This document shows, one piece after another, positions 9,756 to 18,160 of a stretch of 40,974 nucleotides of DNA. This DNA is from an uncultured Pelagibacteraceae bacterium (lineage in GTDB: Bacteria; Pseudomonadota; Alphaproteobacteria; Pelagibacterales; Pelagibacteraceae). A model generated the notes under the pieces. That model made no database searches and had not been told where the DNA came from. It saw only the letters and a program-made list of their open reading frames with translations. Numbering within the stretch: the first letter of the stretch is position 1; each line of letters begins with the position of its first letter. A program made the translations under genes and the position numbers. The stretch lies in contig CACDDC010000008.1 of NCBI GenBank assembly GCA_902551455.1, positions 1 to 40,974 on the forward strand. The letters are read 5' to 3'.

Positions 9756-10637
9756 ATGTTTAAAGGTTCAAATGTTGCGTTAATTACTCCATTTAAAAAT
9801 AACAAGTTAGATGAAGAAAATTATATCAAATTAATAGATTTTCATCTAAAAAATGGAACAAATGGACTAGTACCGGCCGGCACTACCGGTGAGTCACCAA
9901 CTTTAAATCACAGTGAACATCAAAAGGTAATAGAAATTTGCATAAAAGAATCTAACGGGAAATTACCTGTTATTGCAGGAACAGGATCTAACTCAACAGC
10001 CGAGGCAATATCATTAACTCAACATGCAGAAAAAGCTGGAGCTGATGCAGCTCTAGTTGTGACTCCATACTATAATAAGCCAACACAAGAAGGTTTGTAT
10101 CAGCATTACAAAGCTATAAATGATAACACAAGTCTTCCAATTATAATTTACAACATACCAGGCAGATGTGTAATTGACATGTCCGTAGACACTATGGCAA
10201 AATTATTTGAACTTAAAAATATATCCGGCGTTAAAGATGCAACTGGTGATCCCAATAGAATTGATCAAACTACTAAAAAATTAGGACACGAATTTATCCA
10301 GCTTACTGGAGAAGATGGATTTGCATTTGAATTTAATAAAAGGGGAGGCGTAGGAATTATTTCGGTGACAGCCAATGTTGCACCTAAATTATGTTCTGAC
10401 TTTCAAAAATATTCAAAATCAAATTCTGACAGTGAAATAAAAGAAGCTGAAAAATTAGATGAAATGTTGCAACCTTTGCATAAGTCATTGTTTATAGAAA
10501 GTAATCCAGCACCTGTCAAATATGCAGCAAAACTTTTAGGTTTATGTGATGATGAAATAAGACTACCATTAGTTAAAATTAAAAATGAGACACAAGAAAA
10601 AGTTAAGAAAGCTTTAAGTCACGCAAAATTAATTTAA
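9756..10637 (+). CDS. dapA: 4-hydroxy-tetrahydrodipicolinate synthase DapA
   Basis: The 293-aa cytosolic (beta/alpha)8 enzyme condenses pyruvate with aspartate semialdehyde, the first committed step to lysine and meso-diaminopimelate. Visible motifs are GTTGESPTL (residues 42-50), YYNKPTQEGLY (105-115), YNIPGR with Tyr132 and Arg137, and GVKDATGD with the Schiff-base Lys160. Length matches the family. It is transcribed divergently from the transglycosylase with a 40-bp spacer, and smpB starts 3 bp downstream. A TATAAG element at 9745-9750 could be a -10 box, but no good -35 is visible. Confidence 0.97.
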   Translation: MFKGSNVALITPFKNNKLDEENYIKLIDFHLKNGTNGLVPAGTTGESPTLNHSEHQKVIEICIKESNGKLPVIAGTGSNSTAEAISLTQHAEKAGADAALVVTPYYNKPTQEGLYQHYKAINDNTSLPIIIYNIPGRCVIDMSVDTMAKLFELKNISGVKDATGDPNRIDQTTKKLGHEFIQLTGEDGFAFEFNKRGGVGIISVTANVAPKLCSDFQKYSKSNSDSEIKEAEKLDEMLQPLHKSLFIESNPAPVKYAAKLLGLCDDEIRLPLVKIKNETQEKVKKALSHAKLI

Positions 10638-10640
10638 TAA

Positions 10641-11111
10641 ATGAAAAAAAAAACCAATTTTGGTTTAAAAATTATTACCATAAACAGAAAAGCAAACTTT
10701 AATTATTTTTTTAAAGAATTAATAGAAGCAGGAATAGTTTTAAAAGGGTCAGAAATCAAATCAGTAAGATCTGGAAAAGTTAATATTGCTGAGTCTTATG
10801 CTGTTGAAAAAAATGGTGAAATTTTTTTAATCAATTCACATATACCTGGTTATAAACAAGCAAGTTATTCCAATCACAATCCATATGCGGAACGTAAACT
10901 TTTATTTAATAAAAAAGAAATTAATAAATTAATTGGAAGTATGCATGAAGATGGATTAACTTTAATACCTACTAAAATGTATTTTAAAAAAGGTAAAGCA
11001 AAAATAGTAATAGCAATTGCTAAGGGTAAAAAACAGTATGATAAAAGATTAAGCAAAAAAACAAGAGATTGGAATCGTGAAAAAGCAAGATATTTTAGAA
11101 AATCGAGTTAA
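10641..11111 (+). CDS. smpB: SsrA-binding protein SmpB
   Basis: The 156-aa RNA-binding protein delivers tmRNA to stalled ribosomes for trans-translation. The N-terminal [13 protein letters not shown], then [26 protein letters not shown] and the central [17 protein letters not shown] segments are hallmarks of SmpB. The basic tail [23 protein letters not shown] is the part that inserts into the ribosome. Length is normal. No tmRNA (ssrA) gene is visible in the window. The final 35 bp overlap folK in another frame. Confidence 0.97.
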   Translation: MKKKTNFGLKIITINRKANFNYFFKELIEAGIVLKGSEIKSVRSGKVNIAESYAVEKNGEIFLINSHIPGYKQASYSNHNPYAERKLLFNKKEINKLIGSMHEDGLTLIPTKMYFKKGKAKIVIAIAKGKKQYDKRLSKKTRDWNREKARYFRKSS

Positions 11112-11604
11112 TTTAGCAATTTTAGGAATAGGATCTAATCTTGGAAATAGAAGGAAAAATATAGAAAAAGCTAAATTCTATTTACAGTTAAATAAGATTA
11201 AATTGATAAATTTTTCCAGTTATTATGAAACTCATTCTTGGCCTAATAAAAAATTTCCAAAATATTTAAATATTATTGTCATGGTTAAAACTCATCTAAA
11301 GCCGTATGAATTATTTAAAATAATAAAATTGATAGAAATTAAACTAGGCAGAAAAAGAAGTTTTAAAAACTATCCCCGAACATGTGATATTGACATAATT
11401 GATTTTAATAATAAAGAAATAGAAGTAAAATCAAAAAACATAGACTTAAAGATACCTCATCCAAGAGCTCATTTAAGAAATTTTGTTCTTGTCCCTCTAT
11501 ACGAAATATCAAAAACTTGGAAACACCCTAAATTTAATAAAAAAATTAGTTATTTATTAAATAAAACAAAAACATGCGAATTAAGAGCTATTAAACTTAT
11601 TTAA
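11077..11604 (+). CDS. folK: 2-amino-4-hydroxy-6-hydroxymethyldihydropteridine pyrophosphokinase FolK
   Basis: The 175-aa cytosolic enzyme transfers pyrophosphate from ATP to the pterin in folate synthesis. Motifs include [14 protein letters not shown] near the N terminus, [26 protein letters not shown] (residues about 86-112, with the two metal-binding aspartates in DIDIID) and [15 protein letters not shown]. The start is GTG at 11077. No other ATG, GTG or TTG occurs in frame before the first conserved strand, so the 35-bp overlap with smpB appears real. Folate supply is relevant to the folate-dependent SoxBDAG and GlyA steps elsewhere in the window. Confidence 0.93.
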   Translation: MKKQDILENRVNLAILGIGSNLGNRRKNIEKAKFYLQLNKIKLINFSSYYETHSWPNKKFPKYLNIIVMVKTHLKPYELFKIIKLIEIKLGRKRSFKNYPRTCDIDIIDFNNKEIEVKSKNIDLKIPHPRAHLRNFVLVPLYEISKTWKHPKFNKKISYLLNKTKTCELRAIKLI

Positions 11605-11624
11605 TTTAATGATATAAACAAAAT

Positions 11625-13370
11625 ATGCTAAATTCAGAAGATTTAATAAACAAGGTAAAATCATATAACAAGTTTCTAAATCCCGAAACTTTATCAAAAG
11701 CCTATAACTTTGCTTTAAAAGCCCATGAGAAACAAAAAAGAGATGAGGGTTCACCTTACATAATTCATCCTGTGGCTGTTGCAAATATTTTAACAGAATT
11801 AAAACTTGATAGTGCTACTATAGCTACTGGGTTATTACATGACACAATAGAAGATACTCAAGCTACATATCAAAATATTAAAGAACAATTTGGCAAAGAA
11901 GTAGCTGATCTTGTTGATGGAGTTACTAAAATTTCTGAGTTTGAAAATCAAGCTATTTCAAATTCTAAAGCTGAAAATTTTAGAAAATTAATTTTAGCAA
12001 CTTCTAAAGATATAAGAGTTTTACTTGTGAAACTAGCAGACAGACTGCACAATATGAGGACTATCAAATTTAAGATAGATAAAGATAAACAGATTCATAA
12101 GGCAAAAGAAACTATGGAAATTTACGCTCCTTTAGCTGATAGAATGGGAATGAATAGAATAAGAGATGAATTAGAAGATCTTTCATTTGAGGTATTAAAT
12201 CCAGAAGCAAGAAAATTAATAAAAGACAGATTAGATAAAATCAAACATAATAATTTAACTAATTTTAATAATGTTTCTGATGAGCTTCATGATTTGCTTA
12301 ACGTAAACAAAATTAATTCGAAAATATATAGTCGAGAAAAAACTCCTTTTTCTATATGGCGAAAAATACAATCAAAAAGAACTTCACTTGAACAAATTAC
12401 GGATATTATTGGTTTTAGAATTATTTTAGATGATATACCGCATTGTTATAAAGCATTAGGTGTATTTCATAACAAATGGAATTGTATACCGGGTAAATTT
12501 AAAGATTACATCTCTTCACCAAAAATAAATAATTATCAATCTTTACATACAGCAGTTATTGGTCCTAATAAACGTCCAATCGAAATTCAATTAAGAACAA
12601 TGACCATGCATGAATTTGCACAAAGAGGTATTGCATCTCATTGGAAATACAAATCTTCTGAAAAATTTAATTCTTTAACATGGAAAGAATATGATTGGCT
12701 TGCAGATTTAGTTGAAATTATTAACAAGAACCAAAATCCAGAACATTATTATGAATATACAAAACTCCAAATGTTCCAAGAAAATGTGTTTTGCTTTACT
12801 CCAAATGGATCGGTAATTAAATTACCAAAATCTGCATCACCAATAGATTTTGCATATGCAGTACATACTCAAATAGGTGATACAGCAGTAAGCTGTGAAA
12901 TTAACGGAAAAGAGTCACCATTACAAACAACTTTATTTAATGGTGATGTTGTAAAAATTATTACATCAAAAAAAGTATCTCCATCATTGCATTGGTTATC
13001 ATCAACAAAAACTGGTAAAGCTAGAGCAGCAATAAGAAGATATTGGCAATATAGAGAAGCTAATGAACCTAAACTAAGAAAGCAGTACAACACTACATTA
13101 TGGTTATCATTACCTGATCAACCTGGAAGATTAGGCGACGTGACAACAATGATTGGATCAAACCAAGTTAATATATCAAGTGTAGAAATGGTAGAAAAAA
13201 CCACTAATACAATCAATTTTCGATTTAATCTTATCATTGGTGATTTGAAAAACTTTACAAATCTAATTAGTGAGCTAAAACAAAAAGAATATAAGTTCAA
13301 AATAATTAGACATAAAAATAAAAAATATGCTTTCATTAAAAGACTCTTTAGCGGTTTTAAGAAAAACTAA
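11625..13370 (+). CDS. relA/spoT: Bifunctional (p)ppGpp synthetase/hydrolase, RelA/SpoT family (shortened)
   Basis: The 581-aa protein makes and hydrolyses the stringent-response alarmone (p)ppGpp. The hydrolase HD domain has EGSPYIIHP (His48), LLHDTIEDT (His72-Asp73, Glu76-Asp77) and KLADRLHNMRT, so hydrolysis is likely retained. The synthetase domain (about 225-345) has the QITDIIGFRII and YQSLHTAVIGP motifs and PIEIQLRT..MHEFAQRGIASHWKYK. A TGS domain follows (about 385-445, VFCFTPNGSVIKLPKSASPIDFAYAVHT). A C-terminal ACT domain starts near residue 495 (LPDQPGRLGDVTTMI). The Cys-containing zinc-finger/RIS region and most of the helical region normally between TGS and ACT are missing, which explains 581 rather than about 700-750 residues. 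Confidence 0.93.
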   Translation: MLNSEDLINKVKSYNKFLNPETLSKAYNFALKAHEKQKRDEGSPYIIHPVAVANILTELKLDSATIATGLLHDTIEDTQATYQNIKEQFGKEVADLVDGVTKISEFENQAISNSKAENFRKLILATSKDIRVLLVKLADRLHNMRTIKFKIDKDKQIHKAKETMEIYAPLADRMGMNRIRDELEDLSFEVLNPEARKLIKDRLDKIKHNNLTNFNNVSDELHDLLNVNKINSKIYSREKTPFSIWRKIQSKRTSLEQITDIIGFRIILDDIPHCYKALGVFHNKWNCIPGKFKDYISSPKINNYQSLHTAVIGPNKRPIEIQLRTMTMHEFAQRGIASHWKYKSSEKFNSLTWKEYDWLADLVEIINKNQNPEHYYEYTKLQMFQENVFCFTPNGSVIKLPKSASPIDFAYAVHTQIGDTAVSCEINGKESPLQTTLFNGDVVKIITSKKVSPSLHWLSSTKTGKARAAIRRYWQYREANEPKLRKQYNTTLWLSLPDQPGRLGDVTTMIGSNQVNISSVEMVEKTTNTINFRFNLIIGDLKNFTNLISELKQKEYKFKIIRHKNKKYAFIKRLFSGFKKN

Positions 13371-13915
13371 TGCTCTTTTAGATGGGCATTTTGTACTTTC
13401 ATCAGGTTTACATTCGTCAAAATATATTCAATGTGCAAAATTATTAAGCTATCCCCATTTATCTAATAAAATATGTATTTCATTAAGTAAAAAAAATTAA
13501 AAAAAATTTTAAAAAAATTGATTTAATATTATCACCTGCTATGGGTGGTATAGTAATTGGTTATGAAATAGGAAAACTTTTAAAAAAAGAAACTATTTTT
13601 TGTGAGAGAGTAAATAATAAATTTAATTTAAGGCGTGGATTTAATATTAAAAAAAAATCAAATGTTTTAATAGTTGAAGATGTAATAACAACTGGTAAAT
13701 CAAGTTTAGAATGTCTAAAATTAATTAAAAAAGCCAAAGCAAAAAATGTTGGTTTTGCATGTATAATTGACAGATCGAACAAAAAGACACTTAAAATAAA
13801 AAATAAAAAAATTGTTTCTCAAATTAAAATAGATGTACCAAGTTATAATAAAAAAAAAATACCTTCATTTTTAAAAAAAATTCCAGTCAGAAGTCCTGGG
13901 AGCAGACGTTTATAA
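13327..13915 (+). pseudogene. pyrE: Orotate phosphoribosyltransferase PyrE, interrupted by a +1 frameshift in an A8 run
   Basis: PyrE attaches ribose-5-phosphate to orotate in UMP synthesis. The first 57 codons (13327-13500) read the family N terminus, including LLDGHFVLSSGLHSSKYIQCAKLL, then stop at TAA right after a run of eight A (13489-13496). The rest lies one frame over up to 13915: LILSPAMGGIVIGYEIG, then the PRPP-binding loop NVLIVEDVITTGKSS and a normal C terminus. Dropping one A from the run joins the halves into about 195 aa, the usual length, with no conserved part missing. It overlaps relA/spoT by 44 bp and pdxJ by 1 bp. It may be a pseudogene, a homopolymer sequencing error, or a gene rescued by slippage on poly-A. 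The intact motifs favour error or slippage over old decay. Confidence 0.85.
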
Positions 13916-14631
13916 TGATAAGACTTGGTGTCAATATTGATCACATTGCAACAATCAGAAATGCTAGAGGTGAAAATCATCCAGACCTTATATTGTCAGC
14001 AAAAAATATAAAAAATTATGGAGCAGATTTAATTACTGTACATTTAAGAGAAGACCGACGTCACATTAAAGATCGAGACTTAATAAAATTATCTAAATTA
14101 AAACGAATTCCAATAAACCTCGAAATAGCAGCAAATAATAAAATGTTAAAAATAGCACTTAAATTTAAACCTAAATTTGTTTGTTTAGTGCCTGAAAAAA
14201 GAAAAGAAATTACTACAGAAGGTGGATTAAATTTATCAAAAAATAAAAATATTATCCAAAAAATAGTTAGCAAACTTAATAGCAAAAATATTAGAACAAG
14301 TTTATTTATTAATCCAAATATAAATGACATAAAAATCGCCAGTTATATAAATACAAAATGCATTGAATTACATACTGGAAAAATATCCAGACTAATAAAA
14401 AAAAATAAAAACTATAATAACGAGTTAATTAAAATTAAAAAATGTGCAAAGTACGCATCATCTATTGGTTTAGAAGTTCACGCTGGTCATGGAATGGACA
14501 TCAAAACAGCTAAAATATTAACTAAAATTAAGGAAATTAGTGAATTTAATATAGGACACTTTATTATTGGTGAATCCATCTTTTTTGGATTAAAAAAAAT
14601 TATTAGTAAATTTAAAAAAATTTGTAAATAA
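13915..14631 (+). CDS. pdxJ: Pyridoxine 5'-phosphate synthase PdxJ
   Basis: The 238-aa cytosolic TIM-barrel enzyme condenses 1-deoxyxylulose 5-phosphate with 3-amino-1-hydroxyacetone phosphate to form pyridoxine phosphate (vitamin B6). It opens with the family signature LGVNIDHIATIRNARG, followed by DLITVHLREDRRHI, CLVPEKRKEITTEGG and VHAGHGMD, and ends with FNIGHFIIGESIFFGL. Length is normal. The start overlaps the pyrE stop by one base, and acpS begins 1 bp after its stop, as in the common alphaproteobacterial pdxJ-acpS-lepB-rnc string. Its product PLP is the cofactor of GlyA and the MetY-type enzymes in this window. Confidence 0.96.
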   Translation: MIRLGVNIDHIATIRNARGENHPDLILSAKNIKNYGADLITVHLREDRRHIKDRDLIKLSKLKRIPINLEIAANNKMLKIALKFKPKFVCLVPEKRKEITTEGGLNLSKNKNIIQKIVSKLNSKNIRTSLFINPNINDIKIASYINTKCIELHTGKISRLIKKNKNYNNELIKIKKCAKYASSIGLEVHAGHGMDIKTAKILTKIKEISEFNIGHFIIGESIFFGLKKIISKFKKICK

Positions 14632-14632
14632 A

Positions 14633-15019
14633 ATGAATATTTTAGGGAATGGTGTTGATATAGTAAGTAATTCAAGAATTAAGAGATCAATAAAAAATTA
14701 CAAATTTGTAAATCGTATATACTCAAATTTAGAAATAAAAGACTCTAAAAAAATAAAAAATAAAGTAAATTTCTTTGCTAAAAGATTTGCAGCTAAAGAG
14801 GCATTTGCTAAATCTTTAGGAAAAGGATTTAGAAATGGATTAAATTTTAAAGATATATCAATTAAAAATAATAAATTTGGAAAACCGGAAATACTTGTAA
14901 ATAACAAAATAAAATCAATTTTGAAAAAAAATTTTAAAAATAGTAAATTTAAAATTTTTCTATCGTTATCGGATGAAAAAAATCATTCAATAGCTTTTGT
15001 AATTGTAAATAAAATTTAA
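14633..15019 (+). CDS. acpS: Holo-[acyl-carrier-protein] synthase AcpS
   Basis: The 128-aa cytosolic enzyme transfers 4'-phosphopantetheine from CoA to acyl carrier protein. The N-terminal GNGVDIVSNSRI carries the metal-binding aspartate. RFAAKEAFAKSLGKGF holds the second acidic ligand (Glu in AAKEA) and the CoA-binding region. The C-terminal LSLSDEKNHSIAFVIV is the conserved final strand. Length is typical. It sits between pdxJ and lepB with 1-bp gaps on either side and belongs to the same operon. Confidence 0.95.
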   Translation: MNILGNGVDIVSNSRIKRSIKNYKFVNRIYSNLEIKDSKKIKNKVNFFAKRFAAKEAFAKSLGKGFRNGLNFKDISIKNNKFGKPEILVNNKIKSILKKNFKNSKFKIFLSLSDEKNHSIAFVIVNKI

Positions 15020-15020
15020 T

Positions 15021-15749
15021 ATGAAAAAATTCATTGTTGAAAATGTCAAAACATTGCTTTATGCCTTAATTATTGCCATTTTCATTAGATCCATATTGAT
15101 TCAACCTTTTTATATACCATCATCATCAATGGAACCAAATTTGTTAATTGGTGATAGACTTTTTACAACAAAATTTACTTACGGTTATAGCAAACACTCG
15201 TTTCCATTTAGCCCACCTATTTTTAAAAATAGAATAATGTATAATGACCCTATTAGAGGTGATGTTATAGTTTTTAAAACACCTGCTGATAATAGAACAG
15301 ACTATATCAAAAGATTAATTGGTTTGCCTGGCGACCAAATTCAATTTATTGACGGTAATTTATATATAAATAATAATCAAGTTTTAAAAACAATAGTTAA
15401 AAAAAAAGATCAAATAAATTGTGGTAATCAAAAAATCGAAGTTGATATTTTTGAGGAAAAACTTTCGAATGAAAAAACATATTTAACTGCATACAGAATA
15501 AATAGCAGCTTTATAAATTCAGATAAATTTAATGTACCAAAAGATCACTTCTTTTTTTTAGGTGATAATAGAGATTGTTCAAAAGATAGCAGATTCCTTT
15601 CAGAAGTTGGCTATGTTCATAAAAATAATCTTGTTGGAAAGGCTAGGATACTTTTTTTCTCATCAAATCCAAAGATCGGAAGTATATTTTACATTTGGAA
15701 ATGGAAAGAAATTTTAAGATACAATAGATTTTTTAAAAAAATTAATTAA
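15021..15749 (+). CDS. lepB: Signal peptidase I LepB
   Basis: The 242-aa inner-membrane serine protease removes signal peptides from exported proteins. One N-terminal membrane segment (about residues 10-28) is followed by the catalytic box YIPSSSMEPN with nucleophile Ser36. The general-base box is DYIKRLIGLPGD with Lys97. Box E is FFLGDNRDCSKDSRF, and the DP..GDVIVFK strand is also present. Length is normal for proteobacterial type I peptidases. Likely local clients are the transglycosylase precursor and other Sec-exported proteins. Its final base is shared with the rnc ATG. Confidence 0.96.
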   Translation: MKKFIVENVKTLLYALIIAIFIRSILIQPFYIPSSSMEPNLLIGDRLFTTKFTYGYSKHSFPFSPPIFKNRIMYNDPIRGDVIVFKTPADNRTDYIKRLIGLPGDQIQFIDGNLYINNNQVLKTIVKKKDQINCGNQKIEVDIFEEKLSNEKTYLTAYRINSSFINSDKFNVPKDHFFFLGDNRDCSKDSRFLSEVGYVHKNNLVGKARILFFSSNPKIGSIFYIWKWKEILRYNRFFKKIN

Positions 15750-16417
15750 TGTTAAAGAAAATCAATAAATTACAAGAAACAATAAAAGTAAATTTTAAAA
15801 ATCAAAATCTACTAATTAAAAGTATAACCCACAAAAGTTATGATAAAAAAAACAATTATGAAAAATTAGAATTTTTAGGTGATCGTGTTTTAGGACTCAC
15901 AATATCTAAAAAATTATATGACTTATATCCAAATGAAAAAGAAGGGATTTTAGATAAAAAACTTGCTTCACTTGTTAACAAAAATATTTGTTTCCTGGTT
16001 GGCAAAAACTTAAAATTAGATGATTTTATTTATGTTGGTAAACAAAATTCAAATAATTCATCAATTCAAAATAAAATTATTTCAGATTCATGTGAAGCAT
16101 TAATTGGAGCAGTTTATTTAGATAAAGGTTTTGATTATACTGAAAAATTTATTCTAAAGATCTGGAAAAGTTTCATTTCTACTTCTAATGTTCTAGAAAT
16201 AGACTCCAAAACTAAACTTCAAGAATACTCCTTAAAAAAATATAAATCATTGCCCATTTATAAATTAATTTCCAACACAGGACCAAGACACAAACCAAAA
16301 TTTAAAGTTGCTGTTAAGCTTAAAAATTTTGATTATATTGAAGCAACTGGTAATTCAAAAAAAGATGCAGAGCAATCAGCAGCAAAAGCTTTTTTAAATG
16401 TGATTAATGAAAAATGA
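15749..16417 (+). CDS. rnc: Ribonuclease III
   Basis: The 222-aa double-strand-specific endoribonuclease processes rRNA precursors and other duplex RNA. The RNase III signature LEFLGDRVLGL (about residues 40-50) carries the catalytic Glu/Asp residues. A second acidic cluster is DSCEALIGAVYLDKG. A C-terminal dsRNA-binding domain (about 150-220) includes TKLQEYSLKK..PIYKLISNTGPRHKPKFKVAV and DAEQSAAKAFL. Length is standard. It overlaps recO by 4 bp (ATGA). In many Alphaproteobacteria era lies between rnc and recO; here it does not. Confidence 0.96.
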   Translation: MLKKINKLQETIKVNFKNQNLLIKSITHKSYDKKNNYEKLEFLGDRVLGLTISKKLYDLYPNEKEGILDKKLASLVNKNICFLVGKNLKLDDFIYVGKQNSNNSSIQNKIISDSCEALIGAVYLDKGFDYTEKFILKIWKSFISTSNVLEIDSKTKLQEYSLKKYKSLPIYKLISNTGPRHKPKFKVAVKLKNFDYIEATGNSKKDAEQSAAKAFLNVINEK

Positions 16418-17094
16418 GCTGGCAAGATCAAGGATTTTTAATTAATAAAAATAAATATAATGAAAATTCAGTAATAGCAGAATTTTTTACTAAAAATCAT
16501 GGTAAAGTCTCGGGTTTAATATTTGGCGCTTCATCAAACAAAATAAAGAAATATCTTTTAATAGGTAATAATTTTCATATTAATTTTAATTCAAAAAATT
16601 TAAACAAAATAGGATATTTTAATATTGAAATAAATATTTTAAATACACCGCTATTCTTAGATGATAAAAAAAAACTGTATTGTTTAATTTATTGCATGAG
16701 TCTAATAAAATTTCTAACTGTTGAAAATCAAGAAAATAAAAATATCTATGTATCTCTAAACATTTTTTTTAAAATTCTTAATGAATCTAATTGGATTAGA
16801 AATTTTTTATTCTGGGAATTAAATTTTTTTAAAAATATTGGTTATGATATAAATTTTAAAGATTATGTTTCAAAAAAATTAATTAATGGAACTATGCAAT
16901 ATGTTTCTAAATCTGTTAATTATAGCAAGTATATACCAAAATTTCTTATTGAAAAAAATACTGAACCTGTTGACAATAATGATCTTTTAAATGGATTTAA
17001 TTTAATTGGTGATTATTTAGAAAAGACGATACTTAAACCCAATAATATAAAATTCCCAAATTCTAGATTGGATTTTTACAAGCAAATTAAGTAA
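16414..17094 (+). CDS. recO: DNA repair protein RecO
   Basis: The 226-aa protein fits RecO, the recombination mediator that loads RecA at gaps with RecR. The N-terminal OB-fold opening (WQDQGFLINKNKYNENSVIAEFFTKNHGKVSGLIFGASS) is characteristic, and the helical C-terminal domain includes FFWELNFFKNIGYD-like residues near 145-155. RecO proteins diverge strongly, so the remainder is less recognisable. The 4-bp overlap with rnc implies translational coupling. The stop lies 4 bp from the convergent hemB stop. Confidence 0.87.
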   Translation: MSWQDQGFLINKNKYNENSVIAEFFTKNHGKVSGLIFGASSNKIKKYLLIGNNFHINFNSKNLNKIGYFNIEINILNTPLFLDDKKKLYCLIYCMSLIKFLTVENQENKNIYVSLNIFFKILNESNWIRNFLFWELNFFKNIGYDINFKDYVSKKLINGTMQYVSKSVNYSKYIPKFLIEKNTEPVDNNDLLNGFNLIGDYLEKTILKPNNIKFPNSRLDFYKQIK

Positions 17095-17098
17095 ATGC

Positions 17099-18088
17099 TT
17101 ATAAGTATTTAATTATTTTGTCCGCAAAATAAGTTACTATTGCACTAGAACCGGCTCTTTTAAATGCAATTAAGCTTTCCATTATACTTTTTTCATCAAT
17201 AATTTTTTTTTTAATTCCATTCATTATAAGACTGTACTCACCAGATACTTGATAAGCTAAAACTGGGATTTTAAAGTTTTCTTTTATTAAACTGATAACA
17301 TCTAGATAAGGCATACCGGGTTTTACCATAACCATATCTGCACCTTCTTTAATATCTAAAGTAACTTCCCTTATCGCTTCAAGGCTATTTTTATAATCCA
17401 TTTGATAAGTTTTCTTATCACCTTTTAAATTTTTACTTGATCCAACAGCATTTCTAAACGGACCATAGAAACTCGAAGCATATTTAACTGCATATGACAA
17501 TAATTGTACATTTTCAAAATTATTTTTATCTAGAGATTTTCTTATCTTTCCTATACGCCCATCCATCATATCAGAGGGTGCCAGAACATCACATCCCATT
17601 TCAGCCTGAAGTAATGATTGCTTAATTAAAATTTCTATAGTTTCGTCATTTAATATTTTATTTTTTTTAAAAATACCATCATGCCCATGTGAAGTGTAAG
17701 GATCGAGAGCAACATCACACATTATTCCTATTTCATTTTTATATTTTTTTTTAATAAATCTTAAAGCTTTACAAATCAAATTATCATCATTTAAAGCTTC
17801 GCTTCCAGAATGATTCTTTAGTTTTAATTTAGTATAAGGAAAAAGCGAAATCATTGGGATTTTATTTTTTACAGCCTTATCAAGAATTTGCGTTAACATA
17901 TCAACACTATATCTATAAACGCCAGGTAAATTTTTTATAGTTTGCTTTTTATTTTTACCATCAACAATAAATATTGGTAAGATTAGATCATTAACAGACA
18001 AATTGCTTTCCTCTGTTAATCTTCTGATCCAATCAGTTTTTCTGTTTCTTCGTAGCCTTAGATTTGGATATTTACCGGTGATAATCAT
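17099..18088 (-). CDS. hemB: Delta-aminolevulinic acid dehydratase (porphobilinogen synthase) HemB
   Basis: The cytosolic enzyme condenses two 5-aminolevulinate molecules to porphobilinogen for heme synthesis. Motifs include RLRRNRKTDWIRRLTEE, the catalytic-lysine region SFYGPFRNAVGSS and GADMVMVKPGMPYLDVI with the Schiff-base Lys, plus LAYQVSGEYSLI. The DVALDPYTSHGHDG segment lacks the Cys cluster of zinc enzymes, consistent with the Mg-type form of Alphaproteobacteria. I place the start at ATG 18088 (329 aa); a TTG two codons upstream at 18094 is possible but less likely. It converges on recO with a 4-bp gap. Confidence 0.95.
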   Translation of the reverse strand: MIITGKYPNLRLRRNRKTDWIRRLTEESNLSVNDLILPIFIVDGKNKKQTIKNLPGVYRYSVDMLTQILDKAVKNKIPMISLFPYTKLKLKNHSGSEALNDDNLICKALRFIKKKYKNEIGIMCDVALDPYTSHGHDGIFKKNKILNDETIEILIKQSLLQAEMGCDVLAPSDMMDGRIGKIRKSLDKNNFENVQLLSYAVKYASSFYGPFRNAVGSSKNLKGDKKTYQMDYKNSLEAIREVTLDIKEGADMVMVKPGMPYLDVISLIKENFKIPVLAYQVSGEYSLIMNGIKKKIIDEKSIMESLIAFKRAGSSAIVTYFADKIIKYL

Positions 18089-18160
18089 TCTCAACTATTT
18101 TTTTATATGCGACAATAGTTATATGTAATATAGTTACAAATAAAGTATTTATTTAATCGC

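Noticed and set aside
18095-18160. AACTAT/ATAGTT inverted repeat and -10-like hexamers between hemB and the dioxygenase gene
   Set aside because: The arms are short and AT-only. Several overlapping -10-like hexamers occur with no convincing -35, so no specific promoter or operator could be supported.
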